This document shows, in pieces, positions 43,853-52,227 of a stretch of 64,000 bases of DNA. Numbering within the stretch: position 1 is the stretch's first letter; every line of letters starts with the position of its first letter. The stretch is from Paenibacillus validus NBRC 15382. Its GTDB lineage: Bacteria; Bacillota; Bacilli; Paenibacillales; NBRC-103111. Position numbers and translations under genes: made by a program. The stretch lies in contig NZ_BIMH01000018.1 of assembly GCF_004000985.1 (NCBI RefSeq), positions 30,384 to 94,383 on the forward strand. Reading direction: 5' to 3'. Under the pieces are notes generated by a model, which did no database searches, was not told the origin of the DNA, and saw nothing but the letters and a program-made list of their open reading frames with translations.

Positions 43853-44374
43853 TTATTCCCAAGGATAGTTCGTGATCAAATAATCGGCGAACTTCTTGCT
43901 CTCTTCCCTTCGAATTTTGCGCATTTCCGCCCGGTGGGCCGCCGTCTCGAACAATTTCTTTTCTTCCTCAGTCTCAGGGACGATCTGGGGAACTTGAACG
44001 GGCTTATTGTTTTCGTCCAGCCCGACAAATGTTATGAAGGACGTGGCGGCTATATTTCGTTCTCCGGTGCGCAAATCCTCCGTAATGACTTTAACGAATA
44101 TTTCCATCGAGGTCCGGCCTGTCCATGTAACAAAAGACTCTAACGCCACGCTGTCCGTTGGCCGGATCGGAAACAAGAAATCCACCGAATCCATCGAGGC
44201 CGTAACTGCAGTAACCCGGCACAGCTTGGAGGCCGATATGGAAGCAATATCATCGATTTGAGACATTAATTTGCCGCCGAACATCGTATTATGATTGTTT
44301 ACATCGGGCGGAAATACTCTGGAAATTTTGAAGCATCTTGTTTCCCTTACATATTTTTGTTCCAATCCCAACAC
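43853..44374 (-). CDS. acyl-CoA thioesterase, hotdog fold (YkhA-like)
   Basis: A thioesterase of the cytosolic acyl-CoA hydrolase group: FPPDVNNHNTMFGGKLMSQI, DDIASISASKLC, MDSVDFLFPIRPTD and a C-terminal charged helix. It hydrolyses acyl-CoA to free acid and CoA. The start is uncertain: the open frame extends to a TTG at 44470 without a ribosome site, while YkhA homologues begin near ETRCFKISRVF; GTG 44374 or TTG 44365 are the closest candidates. Confidence 0.8.
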   Translation of the reverse strand: MLGLEQKYVRETRCFKISRVFPPDVNNHNTMFGGKLMSQIDDIASISASKLCRVTAVTASMDSVDFLFPIRPTDSVALESFVTWTGRTSMEIFVKVITEDLRTGERNIAATSFITFVGLDENNKPVQVPQIVPETEEEKKLFETAAHRAEMRKIRREESKKFADYLITNYPWE

Positions 44375-44476
44375 GTCACTTTCTTCAATATGATGAACAG
44401 TCTCCCCAACTTCAGGTCCGTTATGCTTGTTTACAATTTCCAGTATATAGGTTACGCCCCGATGTGCCAAGCTTGC

Positions 44477-45478
44477 TTAAGGATTCAATTGATCCAGCTC
44501 CGCCGTTACTTTTTCAATCATTTGAACGAACGATGACAGCTCTTCGGAGCTGGCGGCCTGCGTTTGTGCCTGATGGGTCGTCTGCTCCGACTCCAATTTG
44601 ACTTCTTGCAGCAAGCGCAGTATGATGTCAAGCTTGGCATGGATTTGTACAAGGGCTTCTTTGGATTTCGCGGCGAGCTTACGGATTTCATTGGCGACGA
44701 CTTCAAAGCCGCGACCCAGCTCGCCGGCGCGGGCGGCTTCAATGGCCGCGTTAAGCCCAAGCAGCTGCGTCTGGGAGGATATCTCTTCCATAAGCGAGCC
44801 CATATGATGAATATATTCAATTTCCTGAGTCAGCTCATACACGGTGTCCAGTGACTTTTCCTGCGATTCCGCGGTACGGATGGCCGTTTCCGCCACCGAT
44901 TGAGTACTCCCGCTTAGTTCAACCATCATCGAGGCCAGATCTTGCACGGCAGCGTTTATTCCTACCAGGAGATGTCCGCGTTCTTCGGCAAGCTTTTCCA
45001 CTTTTTGCTTCTCTCCGGCCTCATAAGCTTCAAGCACCAGCTGCGAATCAAAATTAAACATCTTGGTAACGGCTTGAATAACCGGCAGCCATTCGTCCGG
45101 AAGCACATGCTGGAAATGGGCTGTGGCGAGATCCAAATAAAGCATGTAGGTTCCCAGATACCACTGTGTCGTTAACCCGATGCTGGAGTGCACCCCGCCG
45201 ATAAAAAGTCTCCTGTTGATAAAAGACTCGTCGATCTTCCCCTCCGTCAGAGAGAGAAAATACCATCTCTGCGTCTCTTTAAGCCGATCGATTGTGCTAT
45301 GGGCTTCAATAATTCGCCTAAGTTCGGGCTGACGCATAATGCGTTCATAGAGCTCGTCCACCAGTACGTTTACGACTTTTGAAAATTCCGCTTTTTTATT
45401 TTGCAGAAGCAATAAATCATCGGCCGTTATGCCGATGTAGTCCAGCTGCTCTTTGCGTCGACCCGATAAACCTTCCAT
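44477..45478 (-). CDS. globin-coupled sensor with short chemoreceptor signalling domain
   Basis: A 333-residue soluble protein. Residues about 10-170 form a protoglobin sensor domain similar to HemAT ([59 protein letters not shown]), which binds haem and oxygen in characterised members. A chemoreceptor domain follows, with the conserved tip [20 protein letters not shown] and [20 protein letters not shown]. The signalling arms are shorter than in B. subtilis HemAT (about 430 residues). ATG at 45476-45478 is chosen for a GGGGGA upstream; an ATG 27 bases earlier is possible. A perfect Crp/Fnr-type palindrome lies 71 bases upstream, and a terminal oxidase operon is next. Confidence 0.82.
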   Translation of the reverse strand: MEGLSGRRKEQLDYIGITADDLLLLQNKKAEFSKVVNVLVDELYERIMRQPELRRIIEAHSTIDRLKETQRWYFLSLTEGKIDESFINRRLFIGGVHSSIGLTTQWYLGTYMLYLDLATAHFQHVLPDEWLPVIQAVTKMFNFDSQLVLEAYEAGEKQKVEKLAEERGHLLVGINAAVQDLASMMVELSGSTQSVAETAIRTAESQEKSLDTVYELTQEIEYIHHMGSLMEEISSQTQLLGLNAAIEAARAGELGRGFEVVANEIRKLAAKSKEALVQIHAKLDIILRLLQEVKLESEQTTHQAQTQAASSEELSSFVQMIEKVTAELDQLNP

Positions 45479-45548
45479 GCACTCATCCCCCAAGTCAGCA
45501 TTCATCTAATTCATATTCATTAGCATAAAATATTAATTGCTTAAAAAG

Positions 45549-45564
45549 TGTGACGTATATCACA
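45549..45564. promoter_or_regulatory. Crp/Fnr-type box upstream of the globin sensor
   Basis: TGTGACGTATATCACA is a perfect TGTGA-N6-TCACA palindrome, extended by one more pair (GTGTGA/TCACAC), 71 bases upstream of the globin sensor's start. Fnr or another Crp-family protein is the expected binder. Confidence 0.65.
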
Positions 45565-45577
45565 CGCCTGCGGCCAT

Positions 45578-45605
45578 GAAAAAAGCCGCTTCCCTGAGCG
45601 GCTTC
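45578..45605 (-). terminator. terminator of the ba3 oxidase operon
   Basis: On the minus strand AGCCGCT and AGCGGCT form a stem with a six-base loop, followed by TTTTTTC. Confidence 0.85.
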
Positions 45606-45632
45606 ATCCCTGCATATTTTAATGAGAACCTA

Positions 45633-47285
45633 TTACCACGTCACATAACCCGGTGATTGCGTACTCGCATGACCGAACATATCCATCACGGGAATCGTAT
45701 AAGCGAATAAAATGAGCACAACCGTTAGAGCAATCCACACTTTCCAGCGCTCTAAATACCGCGGAGTCGCTTCTTCCGGTTCCGCCGCCTCGCCGATCGG
45801 ATACTCTGTGTATCCATTGGGAGCGCGCAGCAGAGCCACAACATTATATATCATCAACGCCAGCGCGATGAACAGGATGATTCCTCCGATCGCCATCGCC
45901 GCATAGTAGGGCATCCACAGCACCGCATCCGGATGGTCCCCATACGTCGTATAGGCCGTTCGCCTTGGCGAACCCAACAGACCTACGGTGTGCATCGCGC
46001 CCGACATGAATAACATGCCGACGCACCAGATTACCGTCTGAATTATTCCCAGCCTGTTGATCCGCGGTGTCAGCAGCCGGTTGGTGACGGCCGGGATAAG
46101 CCAGTACGTAATGCCGAAGAACGTCAGCGCTACGCTGGTCGCCACCGTCAAATGAAAGTGTCCCGTCACCCACAGCGTATTGTGCACGACCACATTCATC
46201 TGATTGCTTGCATTCACAATGCCGCCCGCCCCTGCCGGAATAAAGACCAGCATGCCCATGAAGGGCGCAAAGAAGCGAACATCTTTCCAGGGAAGCAGCT
46301 TCACCCAGCCGAACAAACCGCGGGCACCCTTAGCTCTGCCGGCCGACTCAAAGGAAGCGAACAGGGAGAAAGCGGTCATGAGCGACGGTACGACGACCAT
46401 GAACGTGAGGACGACCTGGATGAATTTCCACAGCGGGCTGATGCCCGGCTCCGTCAATTGATGGTGAAAACCGACCGGAATGGAGAACAGCAGAAGCAGG
46501 ATGAACGACATTCTCGCCAAGGCGTCGCTGAATATTTTGCCGCCGATGATTTTGGGAATGATCACATACCAGCAAATATAAGCGGGCAGCAGCCAAAAAT
46601 AAACGAGCGGATGACCGAAATACCAGAACAAGGTGCGGCTGAGCATGACATTGATTTTTTCCGTCCAGCCGAACGACCAGGGGATCAGCTGAACGAGAAC
46701 CTCGACCGCCACGCCGATCGTCGCAATTTGCCAGAGCAGCATGGTGCAGACCGCCATAAATCCGAACAGCGGCGATAGCTTGCCGCGATGCGTTTTTTTC
46801 CAATACATGTAATGATAGAAAATGCCGAAGCCGCTGAGCCAGCTGCCTACCACCACCAAAGCTAAACCGATGTAAAAGTACGGAGAAGCTTTAAGCGGCG
46901 CGTAAAACGTATATAACACGCTTGCTTTATTCAACAAAATCATGACTACGTCGATCAGTGTGCCGAGCGACATGAGGACAAACCCCGCCCAGCCAAGCCG
47001 GTGCGTTAGGGGGAGCAGCTCGCCGCCCATCGTCTTGGAAACTCCCGAATACAGGAAGCCGATAATAAAATAAGTGGTAAAGACAAGCGCCATCAGCACG
47101 CCGTGGGCGGTGAGAAGCTGATAATAGCCGATGCCTCCAGGCAGCGTATACATCCCTCCGCGCACGACGCTTTGCAGCAAACCGGCAATGCCTCCAAGCA
47201 GCAGCGCCACGAAAGCAAACACAATATGGGCGACAACAAGCGCCCCGTCTCTACGGTTGAATGATTGCGATTGATTTGAATTCAT
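45633..47285 (-). CDS. cbaA: ba3-type cytochrome c oxidase subunit I
   Basis: A 550-residue haem-copper oxidase catalytic subunit with 12-13 helices reducing O2 to water and pumping protons. Visible: the low-spin haem ligand region LLTAHGVLMALVFT, the copper-B/active-site region YFGHPLVYFWLLPAYICWY, and WVTGHFHLTVATSVALTFFG. The length and sequence pattern (no K-channel pattern of aa3 enzymes) fit the ba3/B-type group (CbaA). It is third in the minus-strand operon after the small subunit and subunit II. Confidence 0.88.
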   Translation of the reverse strand: MNSNQSQSFNRRDGALVVAHIVFAFVALLLGGIAGLLQSVVRGGMYTLPGGIGYYQLLTAHGVLMALVFTTYFIIGFLYSGVSKTMGGELLPLTHRLGWAGFVLMSLGTLIDVVMILLNKASVLYTFYAPLKASPYFYIGLALVVVGSWLSGFGIFYHYMYWKKTHRGKLSPLFGFMAVCTMLLWQIATIGVAVEVLVQLIPWSFGWTEKINVMLSRTLFWYFGHPLVYFWLLPAYICWYVIIPKIIGGKIFSDALARMSFILLLLFSIPVGFHHQLTEPGISPLWKFIQVVLTFMVVVPSLMTAFSLFASFESAGRAKGARGLFGWVKLLPWKDVRFFAPFMGMLVFIPAGAGGIVNASNQMNVVVHNTLWVTGHFHLTVATSVALTFFGITYWLIPAVTNRLLTPRINRLGIIQTVIWCVGMLFMSGAMHTVGLLGSPRRTAYTTYGDHPDAVLWMPYYAAMAIGGIILFIALALMIYNVVALLRAPNGYTEYPIGEAAEPEEATPRYLERWKVWIALTVVLILFAYTIPVMDMFGHASTQSPGYVTW

Positions 47286-47311
47286 GGCATTCCCTTCCCT
47301 TTTGAAATCGC

Positions 47312-47782
47312 TTATTTCACGACAATTACGGTATTCATATATTCATGACCGGTGCCGCAATATTCATTGCACAGGATGAGATACTCGCCCGGCTTCGTAA
47401 ATTTGTGGGAAATTTGACTGACCTCCCCCGGAATCACCATCATGTTCACGTTGGTCCCCGGGATTTCAAAGCCGTGGATCACGTCCGGGCTGGTAATCGT
47501 AAAATGAACCGTAGACCCGGCTGGCACTTCCATTTTGTTCGGGGAATATCCGAATGCGTAAGCAATCATCACAGCCTCGTATTCGCCATCCGCAACCTGC
47601 TTGATGCCCGGCGCATCGAACGGGGCGGTTTCCTGTACCCGGGTCGGATCAATCATATGACGGTGCGGGCTGGGTGGCTGAGCGCCCATGGCAAAAGCGG
47701 ATATGCCCAAAATACCGAGAAATACAAACAGCATGGCTAACCCGAATGTGAGCCAGATTTTCTCCAAACGATGAATGTGCAT
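47312..47782 (-). CDS. cbaB: ba3-type cytochrome c oxidase subunit II (CuA)
   Basis: A 156-residue subunit with one N-terminal membrane helix (residues about 12-32) and an extracellular cupredoxin domain carrying the binuclear CuA centre: the first His in DVIHGFEIPGTN, then CNEYCGTGHEYM. It accepts electrons from cytochrome c and passes them to subunit I. A single membrane helix and short length are typical of B-type oxidases. Confidence 0.9.
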   Translation of the reverse strand: MHIHRLEKIWLTFGLAMLFVFLGILGISAFAMGAQPPSPHRHMIDPTRVQETAPFDAPGIKQVADGEYEAVMIAYAFGYSPNKMEVPAGSTVHFTITSPDVIHGFEIPGTNVNMMVIPGEVSQISHKFTKPGEYLILCNEYCGTGHEYMNTVIVVK

Positions 47783-47807
47783 CGGCTTTCCTTCTTTCTT
47801 TATTTCG

Positions 47808-47978
47808 TTATTGTCGAACGATGAACAGGATGAAAACCGCCAGCCACATCAACACCACAAATGCACCCAGCGCCATGACGCTGACAAACGTGCCCTTGAA
47901 TTCCGTTTCTTGGTTAGGCTGTTCCGGTATGGACCTAGACTCCGTTCGCTCCTTGATTTGCTGCAAGTCGGCGCTCAC
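47808..47978 (-). CDS. cytochrome c oxidase small subunit IIa
   Basis: A 56-residue protein starting at GTG 47976-47978 after GGGAGGGG. It has a charged N-terminal half (QQIKERTESRSIPEQPNQET) and a single C-terminal membrane helix ending VFILFIVRQ. Its size, topology and place directly before subunit II match subunit IIa of ba3 oxidases (as in Thermus), which supplies the second helix missing from the short subunit II. It is first in the operon. Confidence 0.78.
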   Translation of the reverse strand: MSADLQQIKERTESRSIPEQPNQETEFKGTFVSVMALGAFVVLMWLAVFILFIVRQ

Positions 47979-48054
47979 TTTAACCCCTCCCTCATTTGAA
48001 GCGCGGTTTGACGTTTCTCATGTTTCTATTGTATCGATCGCATAACGATCCATC

Positions 48055-48070
48055 TGTGATTTTTTGCACA
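48055..48070. promoter_or_regulatory. Fnr-like box upstream of the oxidase operon
   Basis: TGTGATTTTTTGCACA matches TGTGA-N6-TCACA except for one base and lies 77 bases upstream of the first oxidase gene. Together with the perfect box before the globin sensor it suggests shared oxygen or redox control. Confidence 0.35.
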
Positions 48071-48372
48071 AGCGGGCTGCCGCTGCCGTCGAGGCATGTT
48101 CCGAAGTGTCGAACGGACAAGTCATCCTGACTCTCCATGCGGAAGAACATTACGCCAAGCTTTCGATCAAAGACAATGGGATCGGGATGAGCGAGGATCA
48201 AATGAAGCGGCTTGGCACGATTTATTTCTCAACAAAATCAAGCGGAACCGGGCTGGGACTTACCTTTTCCTACCAGGTGATTCATGCCATAGGCGGCTTA
48301 GTAAGCGTGTCCAGCAAGACGCAAGGAGGTACAAAGTTTACCATCTCACTCCCCTTGTACGGCCCCAAATAA
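48064..48372 (+). pseudogene. truncated histidine kinase ATPase domain
   Basis: About 100 codons encode only the HATPase part of a sporulation-kinase-like protein: EACSEVSNGQVILTLH, DNGIGMSEDQMKRL and SSGTGLGLTFSYQVI, ending at a stop after SLPLYGPK. The sensor and phosphoacceptor domains are missing; homology begins abruptly near the N box, next to the promoter of the oxidase operon. It has no ribosome site and is best seen as a remnant. Confidence 0.65.
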
Positions 48373-48460
48373 GAAAAAGCTCCTGACCGACAGGGGCATG
48401 GAGCGGGAACAACAAAAGGCCAGACTCAAAGTCTCGCCCGGGGGATCCATCGTGAAGCCG

Positions 48461-48633
48461 CTAGATTTCAATATCAATCACAATGCCATCAAGTCTTCCT
48501 ACGCTCCGAATAAAGGCCGAGCAGGCATGATGCTCCGTATTGGCTTTATACGCGTCAAGAGCCGCCCGATCCTCGAAACCAACTTTCAGCACAACCGGGT
48601 ACCCTTGATTTCGGTCTGAACTGCCATTAAATT
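48461..48633 (-). pseudogene. remnant of a Dabb (stress-response A/B barrel) protein
   Basis: A frame without start encodes YPVVLKVGFEDRAALDAYKA, then NTEHHACSAFIRSVG and a final VIDIEI before a TAG stop at 48461. This is the C-terminal half of a Dabb-domain protein (Fed..aL.aY...peH). An in-frame TAG at 48634-48636 closes it upstream and no start is available, so the gene is truncated. Confidence 0.55.
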
Positions 48634-48649
48634 CATCCTACCAAGACAA

Positions 48650-49405
48650 TTACTTGGGGTTGTTGGGATCGCGCTGCAATTCGTATCGATTGACGGGACG
48701 GCCTAAGCCGCCATAATGCACCTCAAGACGCACGATCCCGCGTTTCTCCAGAAATTCCAAATACCGTCTGGCGGTTACCCGGGAGATGCCTACTCCTGCC
48801 GCGGTTTCCTCCGCAGACAGTCGGCCGCCCTGAAGCTTCATCACGCTGAGCACCTGCTTAAGCGTCGCAGCATTAAGCCCTTTAGGCAGATCGTCGGACG
48901 GGACTTGCACATCATCAACCGGAGCTTCCTTCGTCCCCGCTTCATTCGCGGTTTCACCGCTGATCAGAAGGTCATCCAACTGATCCTGCGTTACCGATTC
49001 CCCCGGTCTAAGCGCCATTTGCTGTGCACGGTATCGTTCCAGCGTTTGCCGAACCCGCTCCATCTTGAAAGGTTTAATGATATAATCGAACGCGCCATTG
49101 CGCATCATCGTACGCACCGTCTCCGTATCCTTCGCAGCCGTCACGACGATCACATCGACAGGCAGCATGCTGGAACGGAGGCGCTGCAGGGTGGCGATCC
49201 CGTCAAGCGACGGCATGAAGATGTCAAGAAAGACTAGATCCGGCTTAAGCTGCTCGATCAGCTTAAGACCTTCCAGACCGTTGGCTGCCGTACCTACAAC
49301 CTGGAACCCGTCCACCTGCTCTACAAACTGGCGGTTCACTTCCTGCACCATAGGATCGTCTTCAATCAGCAGCACCCGAAAATGCGGTTTCTCTGTGTTA
49401 CTCAT
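48650..49405 (-). CDS. dctR: C4-dicarboxylate response regulator
   Basis: A 251-residue regulator of the CitB/DctR type: a receiver domain (LLIEDDPMVQEVNRQFV, phospho-acceptor in LVFLDIFMPSLDG, FDYIIKPFKMER), a linker, and a C-terminal helix-turn-helix (LSAEETAAGVGISRVTARRY). ATG at 49403-49405 overlaps the kinase gene by eight bases. In B. subtilis the homologous DctS/DctR pair activates dctP for uptake of succinate, fumarate and malate. The arrangement here, with dctB and dctP divergent, supports the same role. Confidence 0.87.
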   Translation of the reverse strand: MSNTEKPHFRVLLIEDDPMVQEVNRQFVEQVDGFQVVGTAANGLEGLKLIEQLKPDLVFLDIFMPSLDGIATLQRLRSSMLPVDVIVVTAAKDTETVRTMMRNGAFDYIIKPFKMERVRQTLERYRAQQMALRPGESVTQDQLDDLLISGETANEAGTKEAPVDDVQVPSDDLPKGLNAATLKQVLSVMKLQGGRLSAEETAAGVGISRVTARRYLEFLEKRGIVRLEVHYGGLGRPVNRYELQRDPNNPK

Positions 49406-50999
49406 CACGGACACTTGCCCCACCTTTCATCGGAAAAATAATTTCCATCGATGTGCCCAAACCGACCGCCGATTCACATGTTAACTTGCCGTTCCCTTTC
49501 GTTACAATATCGTTCAACAAATACAGGCCCATACCGCGGTTCTCCCCCTCCTTGGTGGAAAAACCGCGTTCCAGCATGCGGTCCATCGTTTCTTTCGACA
49601 TGCCGCATCCGTTGTCCTCGACAGCTATGGACAGCAGTTCATCATTTTGCTCGATGCTGATGTACACTTCTTTATGTTCAGCGTCCAAAGCGACAAGCGC
49701 ATCGAAGGCATTTTCGATCAGGTTGCCGAGCAGCAGTACGAAATCATGACGGTCCAGCAATTTTGGAAAGCGCTCCAGCCTGCTGTTCGGATCGATCCTG
49801 ATCTCGATGCCCAGCTCCTTGCCGCGGCTGATTTTGCCCAGCAGCAGTCCAGCCACGCCGTCATCGTCGAAGTGCTGCTGCAGAAACCGGGTGATCTCCT
49901 CCTGCTGCTCGGCGATTTCGAACAAGTAGTTGAGCGCCTCCTCCTGCTTGCCGAGCTGAATCAGTCCCGCCGCCGTGTGTATTTTGTTCATATACTCATG
50001 ATTTTGCGCGCGCAGAGCATGAACAAACTCACGGACGCCTGTCAGTTCTTCGGCCATCCTCGTCACTTCGGTCCGATCCTGAAAGATTCCGATGGCCCCG
50101 ACCGTATGACCCTGCTCGCGGATCGGAATCTGGTTGCTCCACAGGATGGCCGCTCCGAATTTCAGCTCTCTGCCCAGTTCCGGCTGACCCGAATCGAGCA
50201 CCTCCATCAGCCGCGTTTCCGGAATGACATCGCCGATCGGCCTGCCGGTCACATCGTCGCTTATACCGAAAATTTGTTTGGCGCGCTCATTGAAAATCGT
50301 GATGGCTCCGCCGCGGTCGATGGCAATAACCCCCTCGTGCATCGCCTGGAACGCCGCCGTACGTTCCCGAAACATACTGGCGATTTCCTGCGGCTCCAGA
50401 TTGAACATCTGCCGCTTGATATGGCGGGCCAGCAGTACAGAGCCTAAAATACCGAACAGCAGCGACAGCAGCGAGGTAACGACGACCGAACGCTTCTCTT
50501 CGCCGATCAGCTCATCCACGCCCGGCAGCAAACCTCCCGCTACAACAACCCCTACCTGCTCGTGCGCGGCATTCATGACCGGCACGAACGCTCGAAGACC
50601 GACGCCCGCTTCGCTTCGCACTTTGGAGACATAGGTGTGCTCGGCGAATGCGGGATCGTCCTCTTCTGCGGCGAATATTCCGCCGATGCGACTCGATAAC
50701 GGATGGGACAGCCGCTTCCGGTTCATGTCAACGACGCTTATATAGGCCACATTATTCAATATCCGGATCTTGTCCGCTACTGGCGCAATATGGATCGCAG
50801 CATCGGGACGGCCAATGCTGTCCACGACGTTCGGCAGGTTAGCGACCGTTTGAGCCGTAATCGTCAGTCGGTGTTTCAGTTCATCCTCCTTGAGCCGGGT
50901 GAGGCTTCCGATCAGAACGATTCCGCCGATCAGAAGGGAGAATAGGACCAGCCCGAACGAGAGCAGCATGATTTTCCAATAGATGCGAAGCCGATGCAA
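49398..50999 (-). CDS. dctS: C4-dicarboxylate sensor histidine kinase
   Basis: A 533-residue membrane kinase of the DcuS/CitA/DctS family: helix 1 (about 8-30), an extracellular sCache/PAS sensor domain, helix 2, a cytoplasmic PAS domain (AMHEGVIAIDRGGAITIFNE), the phosphoacceptor RAQNHEYMNKIH and a HATPase (NLIENAFDAL, VEDNGCGMS, NRGMGLYLLNDIV). TTG at 50997-50999 after AAGGACGGGG is preferred to the GTG at 51020, which lacks a ribosome site. It is divergent from dctB, which in B. subtilis acts as co-sensor. Confidence 0.87.
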   Translation of the reverse strand: MHRLRIYWKIMLLSFGLVLFSLLIGGIVLIGSLTRLKEDELKHRLTITAQTVANLPNVVDSIGRPDAAIHIAPVADKIRILNNVAYISVVDMNRKRLSHPLSSRIGGIFAAEEDDPAFAEHTYVSKVRSEAGVGLRAFVPVMNAAHEQVGVVVAGGLLPGVDELIGEEKRSVVVTSLLSLLFGILGSVLLARHIKRQMFNLEPQEIASMFRERTAAFQAMHEGVIAIDRGGAITIFNERAKQIFGISDDVTGRPIGDVIPETRLMEVLDSGQPELGRELKFGAAILWSNQIPIREQGHTVGAIGIFQDRTEVTRMAEELTGVREFVHALRAQNHEYMNKIHTAAGLIQLGKQEEALNYLFEIAEQQEEITRFLQQHFDDDGVAGLLLGKISRGKELGIEIRIDPNSRLERFPKLLDRHDFVLLLGNLIENAFDALVALDAEHKEVYISIEQNDELLSIAVEDNGCGMSKETMDRMLERGFSTKEGENRGMGLYLLNDIVTKGNGKLTCESAVGLGTSMEIIFPMKGGASVRDE

Positions 51000-51084
51000 G
51001 AGTTCCCCGTCCTTTCGCACGGTTTATTTTTCTATTTCATTGTGAAATAATAGGGCTGAAATAGCAACCAGGAGGTGAGCCCCC

Positions 51085-52113
51085 ATAAAAACTGTTGCGG
51101 GAATCAGCATTTTTCTTGTGCTTGGCTTGCTTGCCGCCTATCTGATCGGGTTTCAACCCGATATCGGAGGCGAGCTGCCGTACGATGACGAGCACACCGG
51201 TCTTAAAGACCGAATCGTGATCAAATTCAGCCATGTCGTCGCCGAGAATACGCCCAAAGGGCTCGCCGCGGCGCATTTTGCCGAGCTTGTCAAAGAGAAG
51301 TCGCAAGACCGGGTCGAAGTTCAGGTGTTCCCGAACGGGATGCTGTATGCGGAAGACAACGAAATCACCGCCCTTCAGCATGACGACGTTCAAATGATCG
51401 CTCCGTCGTTCTCCAATATGAACGTGATTGATCCCGCATGGCTGGTGATGGATCTGCCGTTCGCTTTTCGGAATCAACAGGAAGTGGAGCGCGCCCTGCA
51501 AGGGGTACTGGGCGAAAGGCTGCTCGCGACGCTGGAGCCACACGGCATGAAAGGAGCGGCCTTCTGGCATAACGGCTTCCGGCAAGTCACCAACAACGTC
51601 CGCCAGCTGCGGACGCCTGAAGACTTTCAGGGCTTGAAATTCCGAATTCAGCCCAGCCCGGTGTTAAAGCGGCAGTTTGAAGCGCTGGGCGCATCGACGA
51701 TCAGCACCCCTTTTAATGAAATCTACCGCAGTCTGAAGAACGGCAAGGTTGATGGACAGGAGAACACCATTTCCAATATTCTCAGCAAGCGGCTGTACCA
51801 GGTTCAACGCTTTATTACCATCAGCAACCACAGTTATCTTGGCTATATCGTCACCTTCAACAAACGGTTCTGGGAGGATCTCCCTCCCGATGTACAGCAG
51901 CTTCTTAAGGAAGCGTTAGCGGAAACCTCGGATTGGAATAACCGTGAAGCCTTGTCACACGAGAACCGGCTGCAAATGCTGGCTCAAAATCAGTCGATCG
52001 AGATGACGACCCTTTCAGATGCGGATAAAGCGCTTTGGAGACAGCGATTCGAGCCCTTGTACCAAGAGTTCGCCGACATCATCGGGAGCGATTTGATGAA
52101 AGAAATTCCATGA
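51085..52113 (+). CDS. dctB: C4-dicarboxylate-binding protein, apparent ATA start
   Basis: A solute-binding protein of the DctP (TRAP) family: IVIKFSHVVAENTPKGLAAA, VEVQVFPNGMLY, NGFRQVTNNVR, GLKFRIQPSPV and GQENTISNILSKRLY. No TRAP permease is adjacent, so as in B. subtilis it probably presents dicarboxylates to the DctS kinase. The only well-placed start is ATA at 51085, nine bases after a near-consensus CAGGAGGTGAGC; it adds KTVAGISIFLVLGLLAAYLI, a fitting signal anchor. The alternative GTG at 51118 lies 42 bases from the ribosome site and would truncate that helix. Confidence 0.85.
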   Translation: MKTVAGISIFLVLGLLAAYLIGFQPDIGGELPYDDEHTGLKDRIVIKFSHVVAENTPKGLAAAHFAELVKEKSQDRVEVQVFPNGMLYAEDNEITALQHDDVQMIAPSFSNMNVIDPAWLVMDLPFAFRNQQEVERALQGVLGERLLATLEPHGMKGAAFWHNGFRQVTNNVRQLRTPEDFQGLKFRIQPSPVLKRQFEALGASTISTPFNEIYRSLKNGKVDGQENTISNILSKRLYQVQRFITISNHSYLGYIVTFNKRFWEDLPPDVQQLLKEALAETSDWNNREALSHENRLQMLAQNQSIEMTTLSDADKALWRQRFEPLYQEFADIIGSDLMKEIP

Positions 52114-52227
52114 CCAAAACGAACTAAACAAACAATATGACCGTATTCTTGTTTTGATCCGTCTTCTTTTATACACTTGGGACACGAAATAAAACGTTTT
52201 CAGAAAATGAAAGTGAGGCTGTGTCCC

